A stretch of 61,158 nucleotides of DNA, taken from contig MU266497.1 in assembly GCA_021014945.1 (NCBI GenBank), forward strand, positions 1-61,158. Reading direction: 5' to 3'. Positions 44,000-56,321 of this stretch are shown piece by piece. The number at the start of each line of letters is the position of its first letter. The stretch's first letter is position 1. The notes under the pieces are model-generated. The model was not told the DNA's origin and searched no databases. It worked only from the letters and a program-made list of their open reading frames with translations. Source of the stretch: Leucogyrophana mollusca. Taxonomy: Eukaryota > Basidiomycota > Agaricomycetes > Boletales. Position numbers and translations under genes: made by a program.

Positions 44000-46900
44000 A
44001 TGGGGACACAGAAGAACGCTTATCCCGTACTGAACTACGGCTCGGGATCCAAATGGATAAAAAACCTAACTCAAAGTCGTCTTTCGACATTCACAGGAGG
44101 TCACTTTGCCGACGTCAACCTCTCGTCTATCCTCTTCACCCATCGCATCGACGGCCCCGAATTTGTATCTCTAGAGGTCTGGAGTGCACCAGGACTGACA
44201 AAGCCGCTGTTCGACGAGGCAATTAAGCAGAAATTTAAACCTGCGAAGAAGGGTGATTCGTTTGGGCCTTCTTGTGAGTGCTATACTAGTACTCGGCTGC
44301 GGGATCGTGTAATTGATAATTATTTCGTCGGGCAGGGGTGAGCGGAGGTCCACATCCATGTATTAATCTGCTAAACTGCATACAGACCAACCATTGGTGG
44401 AAAATTACCCTCAACATCCCTCGGGAGTGGGAGAAGTATGAACGTGTCCAGCGTACGTTGGTACCCACATGTTCAACAACTCCGACTGACCCTCTTTTCC
44501 AGTTGAATTTGATCCTGGCTGCGAGGCAATGATATTCTCCACTGACGGTGTCCCTCTTCAAGGTGAGTTCTTCATCTCATTCCAAATCAATCCGATTATT
44601 TCTATGCGACCCTAGGAATCACCGGTGGGTATGGCGGCGACCGTCGCGTCGAGCACATAATTCCTCCACATGCTGTTCGCGCAGGCCACTACGAGCTCGT
44701 CATCGAATCTAGCTGCAATGGCATGTTTGGCGTACCCTGGAACGGTGACACCATCGCGCCTCCTGATGTACGTCCCTTTCCCTTCCAATATATACTGCAT
44801 TTCACAGAATGACGTTATCGTAGATGAATAGATACTTCCAACTTGCATCTGCGGACCTCGTCGTCCCAAACCAAGATGCCTGTACGTGTCTTCTTCTTCC
44901 TTTATTATTATAGCGCCAACTTAAACCAGGGCACTTGATGTGGGACTTTACGACACTTCGCGAGCTCGTCGAGACGCTGCCTGGCAACACGCCTCTCCAG
45001 AATACTGCTCTGGTCACTGCGAATGCGATTATGAATGCCTTCCACAGTGGTTCTCCCTCGGACGTCAAAGCAATGCGCGGGCTCGCCGAGCGCGTTTTCG
45101 GTGAAGGCTGGGCCGAGAAAGGCGCAGGCGTGTACGAGGAGGGGACGGCGAGGGCGTCTGTGGTGGGAATTAGTTATTGCCATATTGTAACTCCCCCTTC
45201 ACACTCCAAACATGATGGTTTGGCTCAAAATGATTCTTGCAGGACACCGCCTGGCTTTGGCCGTACCATGTCACGCAGCAAAAGGTGGCACGCTCGTGGT
45301 CGACGCAGATCGACCTCATGGAACGATACCCCGAACATCGATTCGCGTGCTCACAGGCACAGCAATTCAAGTGGCTCGAACAGGTACGTGCGAACGAGGG
45401 CTTACATCCTGTTGGCCCTCCGGCGTCGACGCCCTTCTCTATTCCTTGACGCATCTCACCCTCTGCTGTATACTAATATTCACCTCCCCAGCAATACCCC
45501 GCTCTCTTCACCGGCGTCCAAGAAAAAGTCGCGTCTGGGCAGTTCCACCTCATTGGCGGGTCCTGGGTTGAGAATGACGGGAACATGCCCTCGGGCGAGG
45601 CACTCGTCCGGCAGTTCCTCTACGGGCAGAAGTACTTCGAGTCGAGGTTTGGAAAGAGGTGCGCGCGTGAGCAATTCACGAAACAATCAGACGAATGATG
45701 CCTCCTCTTCGCTCGGGTGAAGATGCGAGACCGCGTGGTTACCCGACTCGTTTGGGTTGACTGCGGCGTACCCGCAGTTAATCAGAGATGCAGGGATGAA
45801 GTTTTTCTTTACGCAGAAACTGAGCTGGTGAGTGGAATCCTGCCTTTTCTATTGACGCACTAACAACTTAATTGAATAGGAATAACATGTAAACGATTGC
45901 CCGGTTTCAGTTCGAGGCGAGTACACGACTGATCTAAACGGGCTGTAGAAACGTCTTCCCCCACTCGACATTCAACTGGGTCGGGATCGATGGGTCCCAG
46001 GTCTTGTGCCATATGACGCCGGTTGGTGAGTTATGTTTTCCTTCCTTTTCGTGATGCTTCCCCCCCCCCCCCCCCCCTAGAAATACTCTAGCTATTTTTA
46101 TATCTTCCCTGCGATCTCAGCATGTCTTGTTTTAGTACGGTCGAGCTGATTGTGGACGTGTGCTACACAGATACGTACACTGCTCAAGCAACCGTCGGCG
46201 ACGTGAACAAGGGGCTTACCAACCACAAGGTGAGCTCACAAGTTGCTGCAGCGTCCAGACGCGACACGCCTAAACGAACCGGGCCTAACAAACATCATCA
46301 TTTCACAGAACCTGGAGTCAAACAACACTGCACTGCTCGTCTTCGGAAACGGAGACGGCGGAGGTGGTGCACTGCCAAAGATGTTGGAGAACGTGGGTGA
46401 TCATCTTCTACTTCGTCCGTCCGTCACTAACATCAGAGATTTTCTTCGTGATCTACACGAACTTCTCTCGACCTCATTTCTGTATTTACGTGTCCGCCAT
46501 TCTCAAATGACAACCCAACGTCTGGATCAACGAAACGATGACACAGCTTCGCCGAATCCGCGCGACTACCAATGAGCACCGCGAACTCCCGCCTGTCAGC
46601 ATGGGGCACTCCGTTGAGGACTTCTTCGGCGACGTTGAACGTGATTCGGAGGAAGGGAAGAGCTTGCCTGTTTGGTAAGCGCTGTCTCGTGCGCCCGGCT
46701 TTGATAACATTTGACGCATCTTGGTCGATGTAGGAAAGGGGAACTATACCTCGAGGTGCACTATTTTCACTTGCGACTTCGTGCAATAACACTGAATCTG
46801 GATACTGGTAGTTCCACAGAGGAACATATACTTCACATGGTCAGCGCTCGTTTTCCACTGTGGATTTTAATTTGGCTGCGGTAGACAATTGCTGAAGTTT

Positions 46901-49429
46901 CATTCTCAAACTTCAGGCTCGATCAAGAAAGGCAACAGGAAGTCGGAGATCTTGTTGAGAGATGTTGAGGTACGTCTTGACTCCTTCCCCTCTCACTGAA
47001 TGCACTAATACATTGTCTGGAGCGTATCGCGACGCTTGCCACCTTGTTCAAGTCCGCAAATAGCACTTACGTTTACCCAAAGAAGACGATTGACGACAGC
47101 TGGGAGAAAGTCCTGCTGAATCAATGTGCGCCCTTCCTTCAGTCTTTATTTTCTGGGTCACCTCCTGATCGAGGACCTTTTGTAGTCCATGATGGTAAGC
47201 TCGATGTTTTGATGGTCGTCTGTTGGTATTAACGTACTCGGGCGTTTCCGCAGTTCTTCCGGGTTCCGCAATGTAAGCTCTTCGCTTTCTACCTCCCGAC
47301 TTGAATTTGAAGCTCGTAACTAACCCACTTGCAGTGGAATGGTATACGACGATGCCGAAAAGCTCTACGCAGAAGTACGGAAGGATTGTACCGCCCTTCT
47401 CGAAGAGGCCTTTAGTGTCCTCATCAGATCACCCGTCTCCCTTACGCCCCAGTCGAAACTGGGACGACCCAGCGAACTTCTGGCATTTAATACGACACCT
47501 TTCGCTAGGCGGGATGTGGCCAAGGTCTCTCTCGTCGGTAATGGGAAGAGTTTGCGCTCGACTCTCGTGCAGGTGTCTGCTGATGGCACAGCTGGTTACG
47601 CCTTGATGGACACGTCTGATGGTGGAAACATCGCACGCCCTGTGGGGATGTTCGCTGATTGCATGCCTGCTTCTGGTATGATCCGCCTGCCGACACCCTT
47701 CCCTGCTGAATGTATGTTGTATAGTGTTTACGAACGGCTCGGACCACTTCGTCTTGAGAAACGCCAGCGTACAACTGACGATCTCGGGCGGTAGGATCAC
47801 CAGCCTTGTGGATGTCAAACTTGGGTTCGTCTGTTCACTTTACCAGAATAACTCTGCTGATCGAGATCGGTTTGGAAAGACGCGAGCTTATCCCCAAGGG
47901 ACGAACGGGTGGACTTGTCATCTTCGAGGATCGACCTAATTACTGGGATGCATGGGGTTCGTTGTGACATTGTGAGTCTGGAGGCTTTGTTGACGACCTG
48001 GTTTGCAGACGTCGAGATCCACCACCTCGAAACCTCCACTCCGCTTGAGTTCACTCAGGTTAGAGTCATAGCGGAAGGACCGTTGCGCGCTGCTGTGCAA
48101 ACGAAAGTTAAGTATGGCAAGAGCACGATCGATGTTACGGTCAGTACATAATTACAATCAATTGGAGACTATCGAGGGCAGGGAACTAACGAGTAACTAT
48201 AGATATCCTTAGACGCCATCACTGGTACTTTTTTGTAGCTGATTATTTCGCAACTTGTTTGCTCACTTTTGCTTTCAGCTACACTGCATGAGAAATCCCG
48301 TTCTTTCTTCAAGTTTGACGCAAAGGTGGATTGGCGCGAGCGCCATCAGTTCCTCAAATGTACGCCATATATCCGTTCACTCGCTCGTGATTTCCTTGAC
48401 CCCTTGTCCCAGTCGAACTTCCGCTGAACATCAACAGCAATGATGCGACTTACGAAACACAATTTGGCCACATCCAGCGTCCAACTCACAAGAACACGAC
48501 ATTGGATGCGGCGAAGTTCGAGGTTTGTGGACACAAGGTATGTGGTTTACGCTCCGTCGTCCACCACTGCTGATGCGGACCGGCCACGTAGTACGCGGAT
48601 CTGAGCGAATACGGATACGGTGTCGCGTTCCTGTCGGAATCTAAGTACGGGTTCGCGTGCGAGGGAAACGTCCTCCGTATTTCCCTCCTCCGATCGGCGA
48701 CTGCTCCTGATGCGGATCAAGATCAAGGTGCGTGCGCGTTGAGGTTTAAGCATGCGGCGACAGCTGATCGCATCTGGAATACAGGACCACACGAATTTTC
48801 GTGGGCAGTCATGCCTCACGTGGGACACTTCCTCGAGTCAGATGTTCCTATAGCTGCGTATATATTTAACTCACCCCTACATGGTCAGTCTTGTGTACAA
48901 TGAGATCTGGACGCTAACCTCACGCAATCTTTCTCACTGACAGTGAGATACGTGCCTGGAGGAAGTCAAGAGTCCATTTCTGCCGCTGCGAAGCCTCCGT
49001 TCTGGCTGGAAGGAGCTCCGAACGTCTTCCTTGAGACCATTAAGCGCGGTGAAGACGATGATTTCGGGCCGAACGGAACAACTAGGACCGTTATCCTGAG
49101 GTTGTACGAAGCCTTCGGAGGCCACGCGCAGGTCAAACTGAAAGTTGCGCCACGGGTGCACGTCACGAGGGCGTACACGACGAACCTGCTGGAGGACCAC
49201 AAGGCGGAACTTCAAGTAAGGATGGCGGAGGGCGAAGGCGACAGAAATAGCGCGCTGCTGAACTTGGAGTTCCGAGGCTTTGAAGTGAAAACCGTGAAGT
49301 TGGTTATCGGGAATCAGAGGTTGGTTGTTTCATTGTCAGGTATGTGTGTAACAAGGCTAACATGTTCCTAGACCCGAAAAATGGGACAGCTGGGTGAAGA
49401 TCGACGAAGATCACGATACACATATGTGA
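44000..49429 (+). CDS. AMS1: Alpha-mannosidase, GH38 (vacuolar AMS1-type)
   Basis: Glycoside hydrolase 38 of the cytosolic/vacuolar class, which trims free oligomannosides. Over 20 short introns; no signal peptide, as expected for cytosol-to-vacuole import. Landmarks: [19 protein letters not shown] (zinc His and Asp), [48 protein letters not shown] (nucleophile Asp), [67 protein letters not shown] and [12 protein letters not shown]. It ends [15 protein letters not shown]. Oddities: SYCHID replaces the usual GHCHID; two consecutive microexons of 9 nt (47186-47194) and 19 nt (47254-47272) encode FHDVLPGSA; and an 18-base C run (46060-46077) sits in the 46-kb intron. All junctions I checked keep phase. 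Confidence 0.92.
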
Positions 49430-50655
49430 AAGATGCGCGTTGCCACTGACGGATCACGCTCGGAGTCGGACTGTGAGAGGGCTAACGGACTACGTATGTA
49501 CCTGTATCGCTGTATGGACAGTTGGCTTGGTTATGTACGATGGTGCGGAAATATCTTCAAAGGGCACTGGATGTTTTGATGCAGAACAGGGAGAATCATC
49601 GGTTCTCACTTGCACGAAACTGAAATGGTGACATTCCTACATTCCTTGCCATTGTGAGTAGACGAGCAAATGGAGTTGTTGGCCTGCAACATTGCCGTCG
49701 CCCAGCCACGTCTCTCACAGCGCTTGTGTTGCCCTATCAAACAAATCAGCCCTTCTGGGGCAGATTTACTCACGTCCACAGCTCAGCGGTTGTTCTCTCT
49801 AGGCAAACCTTGCTGACGGCGATCAGCCCGGGAGCGAGATTGTCGCCGGCACCTAAACTTCCGTGACGGGAAATCGGATGTACGAACGAGAGCGAACCAT
49901 CTCGGGTGTCTGGATAAAATGAATGGCTGGTATACAAGATAAGTGGATTATCAGAAAGCGAATCGCGCCAGCCGCCCTGTGGCCACTTCAAGATGGCGAA
50001 TTCGATCAGTGATCCTGGTCTGAGCGATATGGGGCCTAAGTGGCTGCAGCGTGAAGTGGGAGGTGGTAAAGATTCGGAAATTACTGGCGACTTCGAATCC
50101 TGTAGGACAGGTCAATCAACTTATCATCAGTATTGGGTGCGGCTTTCGTACCCAATTGAAGAACTAATCAGAAGCACCAATTGATGGATTTCTTGAGGCG
50201 CCACTCTTTTTTTCTTACGCATCCGTGCGTTGAGCTATTGTCCCAAGTCCCGACAGCGCTTGCGCAAGTTGTTCCATCCTTGGGCTGAGTTCAGATGGCC
50301 TGAGGCAACCGGAGAGAAAGGAAGTATGTAACATTGTAACGCTGTCACGGCGTGGATCACAAAAGCCTTTCTCTCAGGCCCTACTCGGACGCCGCTGCAC
50401 AATCATGCAAGCTTGAATGGCGCAGTTTTTGCCCTGCAAAACCATTTAGCTCTTGCTTCCACCATAAAGAATGCTTATGCTCGATTTCGTTTCCCACTAG
50501 CAGTTATGTAGGTCACTCACACTACTTCGATTGAGCTTTAAATCATAGTCTTTCTTTACCAAAGCTTCCGAGCAGCACAAAAACCCGACTCAAGGTCCCT
50601 GTGTCCCCAGGAATCCCCATCTTATCGCCACAACCTTCACCAGCACTTTGATAAA
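49430..50655. other. Intergenic between AMS1-type and ALDH genes
   Basis: Only short frames without motifs, including a 63-codon ATG frame at 49993 that I do not trust. Probably the mannosidase 3' region and the ALDH promoter. Confidence 0.4.
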
Positions 50656-52762
50656 ATGTCAGAACTCGTCCATACACCTTATGAGGACATACCAAAGGTG
50701 CCAGCGATAGTCCCGGAGGATCGGACAACTCGCTGACGACCATCGCAGATAAGGGATGCTCTCAAAGCGACATTCAAGAAAGGGACTACGAGGTCCATCG
50801 CATGGAGGCAGCACCAGCTCTACCAGCTAGCACGCATGTGTCAAGAAAACGCTGACGCATTTTGCGATTCTCTCCTCGCTGACCTTGGTAAACCTAAGCT
50901 CGAAGTGCTCATGGGCGAAGTGGGTGCGGTCGTCGACCGTGCCGTCAGATCCGCGCAGCAAGTGGAAGAGTGGGCAAAACCTGAACATCCTGAGGTGCCG
51001 GATTGGCAGAAGCCTTGGAATCCGACGTGCGTAGAATGACCTGCGCTTTCGCGGTTCGTTTTACTGACCAACGATCGTGCGAGAAGGCTGCTCAAGGTAC
51101 CTAGAGGCGCGGTTTTAATCATTGCGTGAGGACTCAGTTGTGGACCAGTGGGGGTATACACTGACATTTCGCAGGCCATGGAATTATCCTATGATTTTGA
51201 GCTTGCAGCCACTCATTGGAGCGATAGCAGCTGGCTGCTGTGCCGTGGTGAAACCTTCCGAGCTTGTTCCGTCTTTCTCCCAGCTGCTCGCCACGCTCAT
51301 CCCGAAGTACCTCGACCCCGCCGCGTACCAGGTCGTGAACGGGGGTGTCGCTGAAGCCTCAAAACTTCTTGAGCTGCAGTGGGATCATATCTTCTACACT
51401 GGGAACGGTCGAGTTGCGAGGGTGATCGCCAGTGCCGCTGCCAAGCACTTGACCCCCATGACACTCGAATTGGGTGGGAAGTCGCCTGTCATCATAGATT
51501 CCGCATATGATATCAACCTCGCGGCCAAGCGCGTCTTGTGGGGGAAGTGCAATAACGCTGGGCAGGTAACGTTCCCGGCCGCTTTTGTGCAAAGAAAGTA
51601 CGCTTAGTCGACTATGAACTATGATAGATATGTGTAGCACCCGACTACATCCTGTGCACCTGGAACAAGCAGGAAGAGCTTATCGCTGCATTCCAGGAAC
51701 ATTACAAGGCGTTCTTTCCTGAGGGCGCTCTGACCTCCCCGGAGTTCGGGAGCATCGTTTCAGATCTTCACCACCAGCGCCTCACCTCGCTGCTCCAGAG
51801 AACCAAGGGGAAGATCGTCCTTGGTGGCCATTCTTCTGGCAGACGCTTGGAACCTACGATCGTCGCAAACGTCCAGGAGGGTGACGCCTTGCTGGAAGAG
51901 TAAGTGACGGCTTCATATATGTGCCGTCCGCTGTAGTCGCCTGTTTACTAACGCGCTTGTCCTGCAGAGAAATATTTGGGCCCATATTGCCAATTATCAC
52001 TGTTGACTCGCTCGAAGATGCCATACGGTTCATCAACGCTAGGTGAGCAACGTCGGGAGAATGAACAACAGTGAGTTATAAACTGAGGATGGATGAAGGC
52101 CCCATCCTCTTGTTTTGTACGCTTTCACAGAAGACCCGACGGCGAAGGAGCAGCGTGCGTGCCATGTTTATATTTATCGTGCATTCTACTGACAGTGAGC
52201 GTGGCGTGTTCCATTATCCTCCATTACGCGCCGGGGCTATAGTTATCAATGAAACACAGAGCGGCGGCATCGTGTTCAACGACACATTCCAACAACTCGC
52301 CGGTGAGTTCGCCGCGGACTATTTTCGGAATGACGTCATGCTGATAATTCATCGCCCAACACAGTGAACGAGCTGCCGTTCGCTGGTGTTGGGGAGTCAG
52401 GATGTGAAGCAAATTTTCCTATCACTTTTCATACCCATTTTGACGTCCTGATCTGCACGTAGATGGGTACCAAATCATGAAGTACACCTTCGACACATTC
52501 ACCCAGCTGCGCAGTTCTGTTGACGTACCCAAAGAGTGAGTAGGAAACACCTGTTCCGTTTTCGTCTGATGCATGCAGTGCTACATTGCTTACTGATTTA
52601 CGGCAATTCGTTCTTACTTCCTTTTCTTTCGAACGCAGAGCGGAACCACACATGCAAATCCGGTATCCTCCACACGGCGCGGAGGCTGTCAAGGCCCTGT
52701 CCGCCGCTGCCTATCAACCCATTCCGTCCAGCAAGCTTCCTACTGTGAATGGGAGGATGTAG
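50656..52762 (+). CDS. Aldehyde dehydrogenase, class 3 (fatty aldehyde type)
   Basis: NAD(P)-dependent oxidation of medium or long-chain aldehydes to acids. Exon 1 (50656-50697) encodes MSELVHTPYEDIPK and joins IRDALKATFKKGTTRSIAWR. Then FCDSLLADLGKPKLE, PRGAVLIIAPWNYPMILSL, AIAAGCCAVVKPSEL, MTLELGGKSPVII (catalytic Glu region), NNAGQ joined to ICVAPDYILC (catalytic Cys, after an acceptor at about 51630), EEIFGPILPIITVDSLEDA, VFNDTFQQLA and NELPFAGVGESGYGYQIMKY. The protein starts directly at the class 3 core, without the N-terminal extension of other ALDH classes. The C-terminus has no clear TM tail, so a cytosolic form is likely. About ten introns; a few edges are approximate. Confidence 0.87.
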
Positions 52763-53883
52763 GGATGGTGACCCGAAGTCACTCGTTGCTATCTAGTATT
52801 GAGGATATCAAGGATGACTTTGCTACTGTGCGTGAGGTGCCCCGAATTGTAGTACTATGTGTTTGTGATCAAATTTCTGCGAGCGGACTTTGTGCCTGGG
52901 TGCTGGCTGAAAATGGAGTACGATGGAGTACGTGATCTCTTATGCAGACGAGTGATCTGGGGTGGGTGGGGAGTCACTTATCGTCGACTCGCACATAGCA
53001 TTCTCATTGAGCCTCGGATATTGTCGTACTTTATTGCAACATCACTGCTGCGAAGCCGCCAGCTTTGGACGTTGGCGTGACCGTTGCCCTGGGCTGGTGT
53101 TTTAGCCCACAAGCTGGCGGCGCGGGAACACGGATATACATGTGAGTTGCCGGGCTCGGCCTTGCTCGGCGTGGACGAAAATAAGGTCCGCGATTTTGCA
53201 TAATAAGCGCAACTCGAACGTAACCTTATTCCCACTCCACCTCTGACTATGTGCCTCTGATGGATGGTCACAGACATGATTACGCATCCTGTTCAAACTG
53301 AGACCGTGCCGCAACGAAACTCCACAACCGCAGCTCCGCTTCCCCGCCAAATCTGCGAGCAGAGCGATGGCGATGACCTCGATAACGACGGCGACTAGTG
53401 CAGTCTGATTCAGAACGCCATGCGGTGCGGACGGATGCAGTGCTAATAGTACACCCTTCCATCCAACGCTAGTAAAAAAACAGCAGACGCTCAAACACCG
53501 TTATCGGAAACATCTCCGAACCCCTCCGCTCACTCGTGAGAGCGTTGATACGGGCATGCTCCGGCTTATGTTCACTTGAGGACACACGGTTATGTTCGGG
53601 GCCATCGGATGTGTACTGAAACCAACTGGGACCATATGCATCTGGGGTTCATCGCGATAGACGCCTGCCAGCCGTGGGTGGGGTGCTTGTCAAATGGACC
53701 CTGACCAAAAATACAAATTCAGAAAGTGGGGTAAGAGATGGCGGCTCCACCATGATCTGACGGCATTCTCTTTTGGCAGTGCCGGTAGTCGCGCGCGGGT
53801 ATATAATACAAAAATCCGCTCGAATAGGAGGAAGGTCGTCTGTCTATCGTCCCCTCATCCCACCCGACAAGACACGATTTGCC
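52763..53883. other. Intergenic upstream of the sugar transporter
   Basis: No supported gene; a 130-codon minus frame (53102-53494) starts without ATG and has no domain. The TATA element is listed separately. Confidence 0.4.
53800..53808 (+). promoter_or_regulatory. TATA box of the sugar transporter gene
   Basis: TATATAATA stands 76 bases before the ATG at 53884 in otherwise mixed sequence. The spacing suits a core promoter. Inference only. Confidence 0.5.
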
Positions 53884-56321
53884 ATGTCCAGCGACAAAGG
53901 GGATGCCGCCGTCGCACACAATGAGCACAAGCATCATCATGAACCCAAGCTTGATGCCGAGACGAAAGCTATTTCGTATGTCATATTCCTATCTCGTCTT
54001 GGCCTGATATCATATCTGACTGTACTCCTTCAGTAATGCCAACGCAAAACTTTCCAATCCTCTTCGCGGCGTCCCTTATGACCGCCTCATGACCGATGTT
54101 GAGATTTTTGCTCAAGAACGAGGCCTTACAAATATCCTCCCTCAACTGAAGAAGGGGGCGCTCGTTGCGCAGGACCCAACAGGTTCGTTACGCTCGAAGA
54201 TTGTTGTGTGCGCAAATACTGATCGAGATGAAAATCAGCCTATCAACGCCATGAGATGTTTGATGAGGAGGACAGACGAGTCCTTGATTTGGAGGTCACG
54301 CACAAGTGGAAACAGACGGGGACGCTGTATTATGTGCGTCCTTTTTTGAGCTTACTGTTCACAAGAGCTAATTGGGTCACCCTGACTAATGTAGATGGTT
54401 GTGATGACATCTCTGGCTGCTGCCGTCCAGGGAATGGATGAGGCCGTTATCAATGGCGCACAAATCATCTACCCGAAGCAATTTGGCATTGGTGGTTCGT
54501 CCAGTACGTCGCACTGCTGATATTCTGCGTTACCGTTTCTAATGCTCGATTTAGTGCGTGATTCGTGGTTAATCGGCGTCGTCAATTCAGCGCCCTACCT
54601 GTAAGTACATCTGCTTTCATAGTTTTTGAGTCCTCCTTAACATTTCTTCTCGCAGTTGCTGCGCGGTCGTCTCTTGTTGGCTTACACACCCGCTGAATCA
54701 ATGGTTGGGCCGGAAGAAGACGATTTTCTTCACCTGTATGATTAGTTTCCTGACATGTATCTGGAGCGGTCTCACAAACACTTGGTGGCATCTCTTCATT
54801 GCACGGTTTTTCCTTGGTTTCGGCATTGGGTAGGCCCTTTCTTTCCTCCAATGATGAAAAGTCAGACTTACTTTTTTGATCCTTGACAGACCAAAATCCG
54901 CGACGGTCCCTGTTTATGCTGCCGAGTGTTCCCCCGCGCCCATCCGTGGTGCACTCGTTATGATGTGGCAAATGTGGACCGCCTTTGGGATCATGTTAGG
55001 TGATCTCATCGACCTTTGCTTCTACTTCATCCCGGATAGACCTGGCGTAACCGGTTTGAACTGGCGATTGATGCTTGGATCCGCTGGTATTCCTGGTCTT
55101 ATCGTCTGTATGCAAGTTCTGTGGGCACCCGAGTCCCCTCGGTGGCTCATCGGTAAAGGCCGCTATCAAGAAGCCTACAATGAGCTCTGTCGGCTGCGTT
55201 TCGGGACTGTGCAGGCTGCGAGAGACCTGTATTACATCCACGTATTGCTGGAGGCGGAGAACGAGATGAAGAAGGGCCGGAATCGCGTTTTGGAAATGTT
55301 CACCATTCCGAGGAATAGGAACGCTGCACTCGCCAGTTGGATCGTTATGTTCGGCCAGCAGTTCTGCGGTGTCAACGTTATTGGTGGGTGACACCCGAGG
55401 TGCTGTGTTAGCGTTTTCTGATAATGCAATTGCAGCTTATTACTCCTCGAACGTCTTTGTATCATCCGGTTTCACACAGGTCGCAGCACTAGCATCTTCC
55501 CTCGGCTTTGGTGCGCTCAATTGGCTCTTCGCCCTTCCCGCCGTGTTCACTGTACGTTGTTTATTCGATCTGCGCTTAACCCGTGATTGAGGTGTGACGT
55601 AGATCGACACTTTCGGTCGTCGTAACCTGCTGCTGTTCACGTTTCCACTGATGGCGATATGTCTGTTGATCACGGGATTCTCATTCTGGTGCCCAACGGA
55701 ATCAGGAAGGGTTACAGGCGTGTCGGTGGGAATCTGTATGTGCTGTTCTCCCCTGGCTCTCTAATGGTCCCTGAACGTGCCACGCTTCTCCTCACAGATC
55801 TCTTTGCTATCTTCTACTCCCCTGGTGAAGGCCCAGTCCCATTCACTTACTCGGCTGAGGCCTTCCCGCTTTACATCCGTGACATTGGCATGTCTTTCGC
55901 TACCGCAACCACATGGTTCTGGAACTTTATTCTCTCGATTACTTGGCCGTCTCTCGTCCAAGCGTTCAAGCCTCAGGGCGCGTTTGGTTGGTATGCTGCT
56001 TGGTGCATGTGCGTATCTCTCTGCGTCATATGAAGCCAATGTTGACGTCGATATTCAAGGATTCTCTGGGTCCTCATCCTCTTGTTCGTGCGCGAGACCA
56101 AGGGCAAGACTCTCGAAGAGCTTGATCAAGTCTTCGCCGTGCCCGCACACGTACACGCTGCCTACGGTCTGCGGCAGATCCCGTACGGAATCAAGAAGTT
56201 CTTGCTCTTCCAGAACCCGACACCTGAGCAGCTGTACGAGGTGGAGAGCGAGGAGAGCTCCGTCTCAGACGATAAAGCTACCAACGAGGTACGGGAGGAT
56301 GTTGAAAAGCAATCGCCTTGA
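53884..56321 (+). CDS. MFS sugar/polyol transporter (inositol-transporter-like)
   Basis: Twelve-TM plasma-membrane porter of the sugar transporter family. The ATG at 53884 encodes [20 protein letters not shown], a His-rich hydrophilic N-terminus. Motifs: [33 protein letters not shown] (loop 2-3 signature), [20 protein letters not shown] (PxYxxE-like), [26 protein letters not shown] (central loop), [43 protein letters not shown] and [16 protein letters not shown]. The C-terminus is long and acidic. The SxTTWFW and [14 protein letters not shown] blocks resemble the fungal inositol/polyol branch more than glucose porters, but the substrate cannot be set from sequence. About ten short introns interrupt it. 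Confidence 0.88.

Noticed and set aside
45720..46180. Apparent breaks in the mannosidase frame around 45.7-46.2 kb
   Set aside because: Splice sites with matching phase restore [21 protein letters not shown] and [13 protein letters not shown], so the gene is not broken there.
51540..51660. Loss of the catalytic Cys in the aldehyde dehydrogenase
   Set aside because: Reading through the intron hides it; splicing at GGGCAG|GTAACG to TAG|ATATGT restores ICVAPDYIL.
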